NCBI RefSeq assembly: GCF_002257695.2
Contig: NZ_CP155571.1
Direction: 5' to 3' (one strand)
From: Sporomusa acidovorans
GTDB lineage: Bacteria; Bacillota; Negativicutes; Sporomusales; Sporomusaceae
Length of the DNA stretch: 64,000 bases
Within the stretch, counting starts at the first letter, position 1. Every line of letters begins with the position of its first letter. The notes under the pieces were generated by a model that did not search any database, was not told the origin of the DNA, and worked only from the letters and a program-made list of their open reading frames with translations. Both the position numbers and the translations under genes were made by a program. Shown here piece after piece: positions 24,535 to 30,655 of the stretch.

Positions 24535-25382
24535 GCTCTCGCGCTCCTTTCAGTCGTCAAGCGTTGCCAGATGGATGCGGCGATATTTTGAAATTCAGAT
24601 GGTATGCAGCCTGCGGCATATTGACGGGCGAAAGAAAGACTATGAGGAATTTTGGCTAAGACCGGAATTTGGCGGCTTACGCTAAAGGTTTCAATACTTT
24701 CGTCACCAGCAGCACCATCACTTTTATTAATTACAACCCCTGTCGGTATCTGGAGTAAGCGGGTAATATTCATGGCCAATTCTAGGTCATGCTTACCAAA
24801 AGGTGTTGGTTCGGTAACTAAGATGCAAAAGTCGCTGCCTTTGACGGCGCTTACCATCGAGCAGGAAGTCCCCGGCGGGCAATCTATAAGAATATCACCT
24901 GTAAGTTGCAAACTTTCTTGCTTCATTCGTTTGATCAGTGATACAGCGCTGGGAGTACCAACTTTTAAGGTGCCTTTTAACAAGTGAATACCCGGATAGG
25001 CGGTTGCTGTTCCGCTCATTAGAATACCAATGGGTTTTTGTTTTTCACTTATGGCGTGTTGTTGACAGGCAAGCAGGCAACCACCACAACTATGGCATAG
25101 TTCATCAAATAATAGCGCTGATTTACCGGTAACTGCGATGGCACTGAATAGGCAAACGGCTGAACATGCGCCACAGCCATTGCAACGGTCATTATCAATG
25201 CTTGGAACCATGATCGTGACTTCTTGTTCCGGACCTTGCCACTGTGGTTGGAGAAACAGGTGACAGTTAGGTTCTTCGACATCGCAGTCAATTAGAGTGA
25301 GTTGCGAATGAGCGGCGGCAAGTAATAGGGCTAATGTTGTTTTGCCTGTGCCACCTTTGCCGCTGGCAATACTGATAAGCAC
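24531..25382 (-). CDS. MinD-family ATPase with 2x[4Fe-4S] ferredoxin insert (2)
   Basis: 283 residues, paralogue of the next gene: Walker A GKGGTGKTT (8-16), ferredoxin motifs CNGCGACSAVC (about 68) and CHSCGGCLLAC (about 92), and DCPPGTSCS later. First gene of the operon 25382-21895. The ribosome site GGAGGAG lies just upstream. Two paralogues side by side suggest a heterodimer, as all MinD-fold proteins act as dimers. It is transcribed from the operator-controlled promoter at 25449-25500, with a second palindrome just before the start codon. Confidence 0.9.
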   Translation of the reverse strand: MLISIASGKGGTGKTTLALLLAAAHSQLTLIDCDVEEPNCHLFLQPQWQGPEQEVTIMVPSIDNDRCNGCGACSAVCLFSAIAVTGKSALLFDELCHSCGGCLLACQQHAISEKQKPIGILMSGTATAYPGIHLLKGTLKVGTPSAVSLIKRMKQESLQLTGDILIDCPPGTSCSMVSAVKGSDFCILVTEPTPFGKHDLELAMNITRLLQIPTGVVINKSDGAAGDESIETFSVSRQIPVLAKIPHSLSFARQYAAGCIPSEFQNIAASIWQRLTTERSARA

Positions 25383-25401
25383 ATGGTCTCCTCCTTTGTG
25401 A

Positions 25402-25423
25402 GTTTTAGGATATATTTCATAAT
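25402..25423. promoter_or_regulatory. regulon palindrome, copy d (half-conserved)
   Basis: Right half TTCATAAT with the ATATAT centre is intact; the left half (GTTTTAGG) is degenerate. It lies 20 bases before the start of the first MinD-type gene, 26 bases from copy e. Confidence 0.5.
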
Positions 25424-25448
25424 GAAGATAAAAAATATACTGCTTATA

Positions 25449-25500
25449 GTTATGATATATATTTCATAATCAATATATACTATTCTTTATAGTATGTCAA
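25449..25500 (-). promoter_or_regulatory. promoter with start-site palindrome, copy e
   Basis: Minus strand: -35 TTGACA (25500-25495), 17 bp, -10 TATATT (25477-25472), one base, then GTTATGAT/TTCATAAT around ATATAT (25449-25470). Same geometry as copy b. It drives the MinD-MinD-NifX-Mrp operon; the palindrome starts 67 bases from the first codon, the same distance as copy c from the CDF start. Confidence 0.78.
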
Positions 25501-25519
25501 GGAATATTCTTCGTTAAAC

Positions 25520-25908
25520 TTACTTAGAAGAATATTGCCTATTGGATGCGGCTGAAAGATAAACTGGTTCGCATTGGTTACAATAATGGCATTTGGGTGT
25601 GTGCTTATTAGTGACGTTTAGTCCCCACTTTCTCATAGCAACCAGAATGGGTAAGAGACTTTGACCTAGGGGGTTAATGAATATTCAACTTTGGGAGGAA
25701 TTTCTGAAAAAACTTTTCTTTCAACCAGTCCGTCATTTTCCATTTCTCTAAGCTGTTGTGTTAATATTTTTGCGCTAATAGGCCCAATGCACTTATGTAA
25801 TGCGCCAAAACGTTTTCCGCCTCCCATTAGTTCGCGAATTATAAGAAATTTCCATTTTCCGCTTATAACAGACAGGGTTATTTCTATCGGGCATTTTGCT
25901 TTCTCCAT
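25520..25908 (-). pseudogene. HxlR-family regulator with frameshift in a C-run
   Basis: The frame from ATG 25908 encodes a clear HxlR wHTH (PIEITLSVISGKWKFLIIREL, quoted loosely; GALHKCIGPISAKILTQQLREMENDGLVERK) but stops at YSLTP, 80 residues in. In the next frame the sequence continues LGQSLLPILVAMRKWGLN, exactly the family's C-terminal helix, then a Cys tail (CHYCNQC) to a stop at 25520. The shift falls in a run of five C; six would restore a protein of about 129 residues. Either a real recent mutation, a slippage-prone switch, or a sequencing error. Confidence 0.8.
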
Positions 25909-25953
25909 AATTGTTCTCCTATCACAATATGTCTTTGGTGAAAGATCATAGAT

Positions 25954-25986
25954 TTAAGTTACCTTTTTGTTACCTAAGTTACTTAA
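25954..25986. promoter_or_regulatory. repeated GTTAC sites, probable HxlR operator
   Basis: Three GTTAC elements in tandem: TTAAGTTACC (25954-25963), GTTACC (25969-25974), TAAGTTACTTAA (25975-25986). They lie between the divergent HxlR and PNPOx-like genes, as expected for HxlR binding sites. Confidence 0.55.
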
Positions 25987-26091
25987 AAGTGCATACTTGT
26001 TTTTGTTAAATAGTGAGTATATCATAATATTGGCAGCTGCCTATATTGTTGTTATTAAAATAAATAAAAAGCAATAAAGGAGGAACATATA

Positions 26092-26481
26092 GTGAAGGTA
26101 ATAAATTCTGAAATCAAGGCATTTCTTGAGGAAAATAAAATGTGGGTTCTTGCAAGTGCGGGAAGTACCCCGAATGCGGTTCCAATTTATTTTACCAAGG
26201 TGCTTAATGATAACAAATTAATGCTTGTTGATGTTTTTATGAAAAAAACTCTCGAAAATATAAAAAGTAATCCAAAAGTAGCGATTACAGTTTTTAATGC
26301 GGAAAAACTTCAAGGCTACCAGATTAAAGGCATCGCTACTTACATAACGGAAGGCTCACTTGTGGATGAGGGAAATACGATGGCGTCTGTTCTTAAACTG
26401 AATGCAAAAGGTGTAGTAACTGTTGAAGTTGAGAAGATTTTCGTAACATCACCTGGCCCTGATATCGGAAAGTCTCTCTAA
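26092..26481 (+). CDS. pyridoxamine 5'-phosphate oxidase-like flavin protein
   Basis: 129 residues of the split-barrel FMN-binding fold (FLEENKMWVLASAG, AVPIYFTKVLNDNKLMLVDVFMKKT in part, NIKSNPKVAITVF). This small subgroup binds FMN or F420-like cofactors and is often an HxlR-controlled reductase; the substrate is unknown. Start is GTG 26092 with AAAGGAGG (26076-26083) upstream. Divergent from the frameshifted HxlR gene, which is its likely regulator. A strong terminator follows. Confidence 0.85.
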   Translation: MKVINSEIKAFLEENKMWVLASAGSTPNAVPIYFTKVLNDNKLMLVDVFMKKTLENIKSNPKVAITVFNAEKLQGYQIKGIATYITEGSLVDEGNTMASVLKLNAKGVVTVEVEKIFVTSPGPDIGKSL

Positions 26482-26548
26482 AATACTTAACGGATATTAC
26501 AATTTTATTTGACATTGTCTTTATTGACAGTGCCAAAAACGTCCCTTT

Positions 26549-26590
26549 CGGCTAACGCCTTCGCTTAACGCTCGGCGTTAGCCGGGTTTT
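26549..26590 (+). terminator. terminator after PNPOx-like gene
   Basis: Perfect 11-bp stem CGGCTAACGCC / GGCGTTAGCCG with a 14-base loop, followed by GGTTTT. Confidence 0.8.
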
Positions 26591-26633
26591 CTAGACATTA
26601 ATCCAGCAAGGCAAGAGGGCGTAATCTGGAAAA

Positions 26634-26687
26634 ATTATGGAATATATGCCATAAAATCAATATATTATATTAAATAATAAATGTCAA
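26634..26687 (-). promoter_or_regulatory. orphan promoter with palindrome, copy f
   Basis: Minus strand: TTGACA (26687-26682), 17 bp, TATATT (26664-26659), then the dyad TTATGG..CCATAA around ATATAT (26634-26655). Same promoter design as copies b and e, but no gene follows on the minus strand before the hairpin at 26549-26584. It either makes a short RNA of about 100 bases or is what remains after gene loss. Confidence 0.6.
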
Positions 26688-26754
26688 TGAATGGTAAGGT
26701 TAATTATTATAATTTGACTTGAAATGACCAACCAAGTTATTGTGGTTATTTTTT

Positions 26755-26782
26755 CGCCCCCCTCAAGCTAACGAGGGGGGCG
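26755..26782. repeat. GC-rich hairpin, not a terminator
   Basis: CGCCCCCCTC / GAGGGGGGCG with an 8-base loop in AT-rich surroundings. T-run lies before rather than after it on the plus strand, and an A-run follows on the minus strand, so a standard terminator is unlikely. Remainder of 26591-26944 holds no gene; it includes the sufCB promoter, which was not pinned down. Confidence 0.5.
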
Positions 26783-26944
26783 AAGCATTATGAGAATATC
26801 TAAAAATGTTATGGTATAATTTGGTTGATTTCTTTTGTAATTAAGAAGGAAAGATTGTCTCTAAATAGAATGTTACAATTACGTAAGGAAAGAATATATA
26901 ACCTTGGCTTTGGGGGGTTATTTTAATAAAACGATTGGGAGGCG

Positions 26945-27703
26945 ATGCAGTTGTTAAGACTTGAAGGAATATCGGTAGCAGTCGATGGCCGGCAAATACT
27001 GCAAGATGTCAATTTGCATATCAAGCCGGGGGAAGTGCATGTACTGTTTGGCCCGAACGGTACCGGAAAATCTACATTAATTGGCGCAATTATGGGATTC
27101 GCCCGGTATACAGTCACTGCCGGAAAAATCTACTTTAAAGGACAGGATATAACCCATTTGCCGGTTGATGAACGTGCGCGCAGGGGAATTGGGGTTATGA
27201 TCCAACGACCGCCGACGTTGCGTGGCCTTTCCGTGCGTGAAATGGTTCAAATTTGCGGAAAAAATCAGGTTGAGGTGGAGTCACTGGCAGAAAAAATGAA
27301 TATGGTTGATTTTTTGGCAAGAGGAGTAAATGAGGGATTTTCCGGTGGCGAAATTAAACGTTCCGAATTGTTGCAGTTAATGGCTCAACAACCGGATTTT
27401 GTTATGCTGGATGAGCCGGAGTCGGGGGTTGATATTGAGAATATTGCTGTCGTGGGACAAGCAGCCAATTATATTTTGGAACGCGGCACCAGAAAGAATG
27501 GGCAAACGATCAAAAGGCGCCGGACCGACCGGCAAAAATCCGGGCTGATCATTACGCATACCGGGCATATCATGGAATATGTACCTGCAGATATTGCGCA
27601 TGTCATGTATCAGGGAACGTTGTCCTGTAGTGGCAACCCGCAGGAAATGCTGGCCTGTATCCATGAAAAAGGCTATGAAGAATGTATTAACTGTGCGCTA
27701 TAG
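26945..27703 (+). CDS. sufC: SufC-type ATPase of a two-gene Suf system
   Basis: 252-residue ABC ATPase: Walker A GPNGTGKST (about 37-45), signature FSGGEIKRSELLQ (about 127), Walker B FVMLDEPESGVD (about 152). The SGGE and ESGVD variants are typical of SufC. It powers the SufB scaffold during Fe-S cluster assembly in the cytoplasm. GGGAGG precedes the ATG. Only sufB follows, with no sufD, sufS or sufU, the arrangement called SmsCB/minimal Suf in anaerobes. The segment RGTRKNGQTIKRRRTDRQ (about 180-197) is a basic insertion before the last strand. Confidence 0.93.
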   Translation: MQLLRLEGISVAVDGRQILQDVNLHIKPGEVHVLFGPNGTGKSTLIGAIMGFARYTVTAGKIYFKGQDITHLPVDERARRGIGVMIQRPPTLRGLSVREMVQICGKNQVEVESLAEKMNMVDFLARGVNEGFSGGEIKRSELLQLMAQQPDFVMLDEPESGVDIENIAVVGQAANYILERGTRKNGQTIKRRRTDRQKSGLIITHTGHIMEYVPADIAHVMYQGTLSCSGNPQEMLACIHEKGYEECINCAL

Positions 27704-27714
27704 GAGGCGAAAAA

Positions 27715-28941
27715 ATGAAGAATGAGGCAAATATAAACGATAAGGCCCGTGCCGCATATGAGAAAAAAGCTGCCCTGGGGGCAGATATAGATTTTGCTGC
27801 TTTTGCTGATAAAGCCGCTGAGCGAAGTTATCTTTCCGATCCTGCCAAACTTTCTCCTGAACAGCAAAAACAACTGGAGAATATCGGCATGGAGGTTGCC
27901 GGGGAAGAGCGGGCAGGAACGTATATGCAGGTTGATCATTCCGTTGTGCACTGTAATGTTGCCACTGACGGTGTGGAAATTTTAAGTACGGACGATGCGT
28001 TAAAAAAATACGATTGGCTGTCTGATTATTGGTGGCAGGCGGTTGAACCTGACGCCGATAAATATACTGCCAGGGCGGCGCTCCATCAGGAACACGGCTA
28101 TTTTATTCATGTTTCGGCAGGGAAAAAAGTTGATTATCCGGTACAGGCCTGTTTATACATTGGGCAGGAAGACCTTATCCAGGATGTCCATAATATTATT
28201 ATTGTTGAGGAAGGGGCGGAATTACACGTTATTACAGGTTGTGCCACCGACCCTCAGGTGAAAAAAGGTATGCATGTCGGGATAAGTGAGTTCTATGTAA
28301 AAAAAGGCGGGAAGCTGACCTTTACCATGCTTCACCGTTGGGGCGAGGAAGTTGTGGTTAGGCCTCGTACCGGCGTTGTTATTGAGGAAAACGGGTTATA
28401 TTTATCAAATTATGTCTGTATGCAGCCGGTTCATGATCTGCAAATGTATCCGACTACAAAGCTTGTAGGACCGGGAGCCGTATCACGAATTAATTCGATA
28501 CTGGTTGCTCCGCCCGGTTCGCATATGGATGTCGGCGGCAGAGCTATTCTGGCTGCGCCGGGGGCCAGGGCAGAGATTATTGCCCGTACGATAAGCACCG
28601 GCGGTATAGTGATCAACCGCGGTCATTTACTGGGGCAGTCACCGGAAACCAAGGCCCACTTAGAATGCCATGGTTTGTTGCTGTCGGATAAGGGGGTTAT
28701 TCATGCGGTACCGGAGTTGGAAGCCCGGACAGGCAATGCGGAACTCAGTCATGAAGCGGCAGTCGGCAAGATTGCTCCGGAAGAAATTGAATACTTAATG
28801 GCGCGCGGCCTTACCGAGGAAGAGGCGATTGCTACCATTGTCCGCGGTTTCCTTAACGTAAATATTGAAGGATTGCCTGCTGCCCTTTTACGCGAAATTA
28901 ATAATGTGATTCACGAGTTTAGTTTGCAAAAATATTCGTAA
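27715..28941 (+). CDS. sufB: SufB/SufD-like Fe-S scaffold protein
   Basis: 408-residue SufBD-family beta-helix protein; a single subunit replaces the SufB-SufD pair. Conserved parts include HNIIIVEEGAELHVITGCAT (quoted at 20) in the helix core, VVRPRTGVVIEENG, and the C-terminal block VHAVPELEARTGNAELSHEAAVG where family members keep E/H residues for cluster assembly, followed by LMARGLTEEEA. Start ATG 27715 has GGAGG upstream, 12 bases after sufC. It pairs with SufC to make the minimal Suf machine that supplies the many Fe-S enzymes encoded here. The cysteine-desulfurase partner must be elsewhere, or sulfide is used directly. Confidence 0.92.
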   Translation: MKNEANINDKARAAYEKKAALGADIDFAAFADKAAERSYLSDPAKLSPEQQKQLENIGMEVAGEERAGTYMQVDHSVVHCNVATDGVEILSTDDALKKYDWLSDYWWQAVEPDADKYTARAALHQEHGYFIHVSAGKKVDYPVQACLYIGQEDLIQDVHNIIIVEEGAELHVITGCATDPQVKKGMHVGISEFYVKKGGKLTFTMLHRWGEEVVVRPRTGVVIEENGLYLSNYVCMQPVHDLQMYPTTKLVGPGAVSRINSILVAPPGSHMDVGGRAILAAPGARAEIIARTISTGGIVINRGHLLGQSPETKAHLECHGLLLSDKGVIHAVPELEARTGNAELSHEAAVGKIAPEEIEYLMARGLTEEEAIATIVRGFLNVNIEGLPAALLREINNVIHEFSLQKYS

Positions 28942-28960
28942 GTGCTTGCTTCATCATAAG

Positions 28961-29041
28961 ATCCAATAAAGATTTTTTATTCCCTCCGCAATTAGCGTTT
29001 ACGGTCTTGTAGCCTGCCTAAAAATCTTTATTGGATTTTTT
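28961..29041 (+). terminator. long-armed hairpin after sufB
   Basis: 17-bp perfect arms (28961-28977 and 29020-29036: ATCCAATAAAGATTTTT and its complement) with a 42-base loop, then TTTTT. A third copy of the arm sequence (AAATCTTTATTGGAT) lies at 29180-29194, so this may be a small dispersed repeat as well as a terminator. Confidence 0.65.
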
Positions 29042-29210
29042 AACTATATAACGATAAATTGGAAATTGGACTTTAGGCGGAAAACGGGACTGTAACTATG
29101 CAAGCTTGCCAACCATACTGAGATGAGATATAATAATTTGCATAACCTTTAGCAGAGGGGCCGCCTGGTTGCACTTCGTAAATCTTTATTGGATACTGTA
29201 TAGATAGAGG

Positions 29211-29239
29211 TTGACATAGTAAAATAACTATGATATTAT
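29211..29239 (+). promoter_or_regulatory. promoter of tRNA-Leu
   Basis: TTGACA (29211-29216), 17 bp, TATTAT (29234-29239), placing the start point about 25 bases before the tRNA. The stretch 29042-29210 before it holds nothing recognised. Confidence 0.8.
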
Positions 29240-29269
29240 AACATCTACAGCGACAAAGCAATACTTTTT

Positions 29270-29354
29270 GCGGGAGTGGCGGAACTGGCAGACGCACTAG
29301 ACTTAGGATCTAGCGCCGTGAGGCGTGCAGGTTCAATTCCTGTCTCCCGCACCA
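29270..29354 (+). tRNA. tRNA-Leu (anticodon TAG)
   Basis: 85 bases including an encoded CCA. Acceptor GCGGGAG pairs with CTCCCGC; the anticodon stem CTAGA/TCTAG encloses CTTAGGA with anticodon TAG; the long variable arm (CGCCGTGAGGCG) identifies a class II leucine tRNA; the T-loop is GGTTCAATTCC. Confidence 0.97.
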
Positions 29355-29367
29355 TAGAAAATACAAG

Positions 29368-29400
29368 GCTTCTTAGGCATCAAGCTTGAGAAGCTTTTTT
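29368..29400 (+). terminator. terminator after tRNA-Leu
   Basis: Stem GCTTCT / AGAAGC followed by six T. Confidence 0.7.
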
Positions 29401-29536
29401 ATTGTCAGAAAGGACTTAGACAGCAATCATACAGCAACGGCGATATCTTCCAGATGGAATTGAACTTAGTTACAAGTACTTTTATTGAATATATATAGTT
29501 GCCGACAAATAAATACAAATTATACGCGAATATTTC

Positions 29537-29580
29537 ACAACAAAGCTTATCAGATTAGCCTGATAAGCTTTGTTGTTTTT
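29537..29580 (+). terminator. strong terminator
   Basis: Perfect 17-bp stem ACAACAAAGCTTATCAG / complement with loop ATTAGC, then TTTT. The 29401-29536 stretch before it has no recognised gene, so it may be left from a lost gene or a small RNA; it also shields the downstream membrane-protein gene. Confidence 0.88.
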
Positions 29581-29716
29581 GCAAGTATTATTCTAATCAA
29601 ATTACACTATAAATTTAAAGGCTATTTGGGTAAACTATATACGTTCGCATGGGTTGCAAGGGGGGCGGGAACCTGATTAATGGTATTTTATAGGGGGAAA
29701 AGGGAGGAAAGTGCTT

Positions 29717-30289
29717 TTGTGCGCGCAAAGAAAAATCGTATTCGCTCTTACCGCCGTCTTCCTGCTCGTTTTGTTGGGCATAGTCCTTGGGCTGATTCAA
29801 CAGGGACAGTATGATTATGCGAAAAACATCGGAGTAAAAATAGTTTTATGGATAATCTATACGTTTATCGATGTAAAGAAGGGCATTAACCTAAATATTT
29901 ACATTCGGGCGAGTGTCATGACGGTTATTTTTAGTGATAGTTTTTTCGGTTTATATTTTGATCTTTATACTACATCATCAATTTTTGATAAAATTCAGCA
30001 TATCGTTGGCAGCTATGCTTTTTCCTTATTTGCATATAGTGTTATGATTCGTTTGACTCGTCCCGCAATCGGCCCTGGATTTACCTTTATCCTTGTGCTT
30101 GCCTTAGGGCTTGGTATTGGTGCTTTATACGAAGTAGGTGAGTTCATCGGGGATTATATAACTAAGCCCAGGGTACCGAGCCAGCCTAGTCTGCTGGATA
30201 CCAATCTTGATTTAATCGCCGATATAATTGGATCTTTGCTTGCCGCCATTCAGGCAACAATTATATTAGTAGGAAATATAAAAAAGTAA
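29717..30289 (+). CDS. polytopic membrane protein, DUF2238/YjdF-like
   Basis: About 190 residues with five or six hydrophobic helices. The conserved-looking polar motifs within membranes are FDKIQHIVGSYAFSLFAY (about 92), ALYEVGEFIGDY (about 138) and DTNLDLIADIIGSLLAA (about 162), a pattern (D..QH, E..E, D...D) seen in the DUF2238/YjdF group. Function unknown. Start is uncertain: TTG 29717 sits nine bases after AGGGAGG (29701-29707), while GTG 29711 is only three bases away. It converges with the RiPP precursor gene. Confidence 0.7.
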   Translation: MCAQRKIVFALTAVFLLVLLGIVLGLIQQGQYDYAKNIGVKIVLWIIYTFIDVKKGINLNIYIRASVMTVIFSDSFFGLYFDLYTTSSIFDKIQHIVGSYAFSLFAYSVMIRLTRPAIGPGFTFILVLALGLGIGALYEVGEFIGDYITKPRVPSQPSLLDTNLDLIADIIGSLLAAIQATIILVGNIKK

Positions 30290-30346
30290 TTCAAACTAAG
30301 AAAATAGCAAGATAGAAATTTTGGATATTTAAATGGGGTGGCTTCT

Positions 30347-30652
30347 TTATAATGGATTGCAGGGGCGATGGCTAATTGGCATACACATGCGCGGAGAGCA
30401 CTGCTGCGGAGAGCACTGCCACGGGGAACACTGCCGCGGGTAGCACTGCCGCGGGTAGCACTGCCGGGGCGAACAGGGAGGCCAGGAAGGACGGCAGCCA
30501 ATGGGTTGTTTGGTGGGCTGGCAGGGACTCCATGAAGGTTGACAGCCAACAGTGGCAGAACGTTTATCGGATTCTTTTGTTGTGGCATTGAAGTCACATT
30601 CGCTGATTTCCGGGGATTCCCATTTAGGTTTTTGATATTTGTTCTTAATCAT
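30347..30652 (-). CDS. Cys-every-fifth RiPP precursor peptide
   Basis: 101 residues. Leader (about 1-36) is charged; the core is Pro/Gln/Arg-rich and has cysteines at 60, 65, 70, 75, 80, 85 and 90, exactly every fifth residue (C-S/Y-P-R/W/Q-Q repeated), with further cysteines at 19, 37, 44, 53 and 98. It starts three bases after the stop of a radical SAM/SPASM gene, with GGAGG inside the end of that gene, so the two are coupled. It fits a ribosomally made peptide whose cysteines are crosslinked by the maturase. Resembles what has been called a Cys-every-fifth (CefA) peptide; name from memory. Confidence 0.82.
   Translation of the reverse strand: MIKNKYQKPKWESPEISECDFNATTKESDKRSATVGCQPSWSPCQPTKQPIGCRPSWPPCSPRQCYPRQCYPRQCSPWQCSPQQCSPRMCMPISHRPCNPL
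30391..30475. repeat. 15-bp tandem repeat coding the peptide core
   Basis: Five units carrying CACTG at 30399, 30414, 30429, 30444 and 30459, period exactly 15. Each unit encodes one five-residue Cys repeat of the precursor on the minus strand. The repeat structure allows copy number to change by slippage without breaking the frame. Confidence 0.88.
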
Positions 30653-30655
30653 ATT

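Noticed and set aside
26755..26782. GC-rich hairpin as terminator of the upstream gene
   Set aside because: No T-run on the correct side, and the PNPOx-like gene already has a good terminator at 26549-26590.
30391..30475. CRISPR-like repeats
   Set aside because: Units are directly adjacent with no spacers and lie in a coding frame.
30250..30597. 115-codon minus-strand frame over the RiPP precursor
   Set aside because: Different frame of the same 15-bp repeats (Gly-Ser-Ala-Thr-Arg); the coupled Cys-rich frame explains the DNA better.
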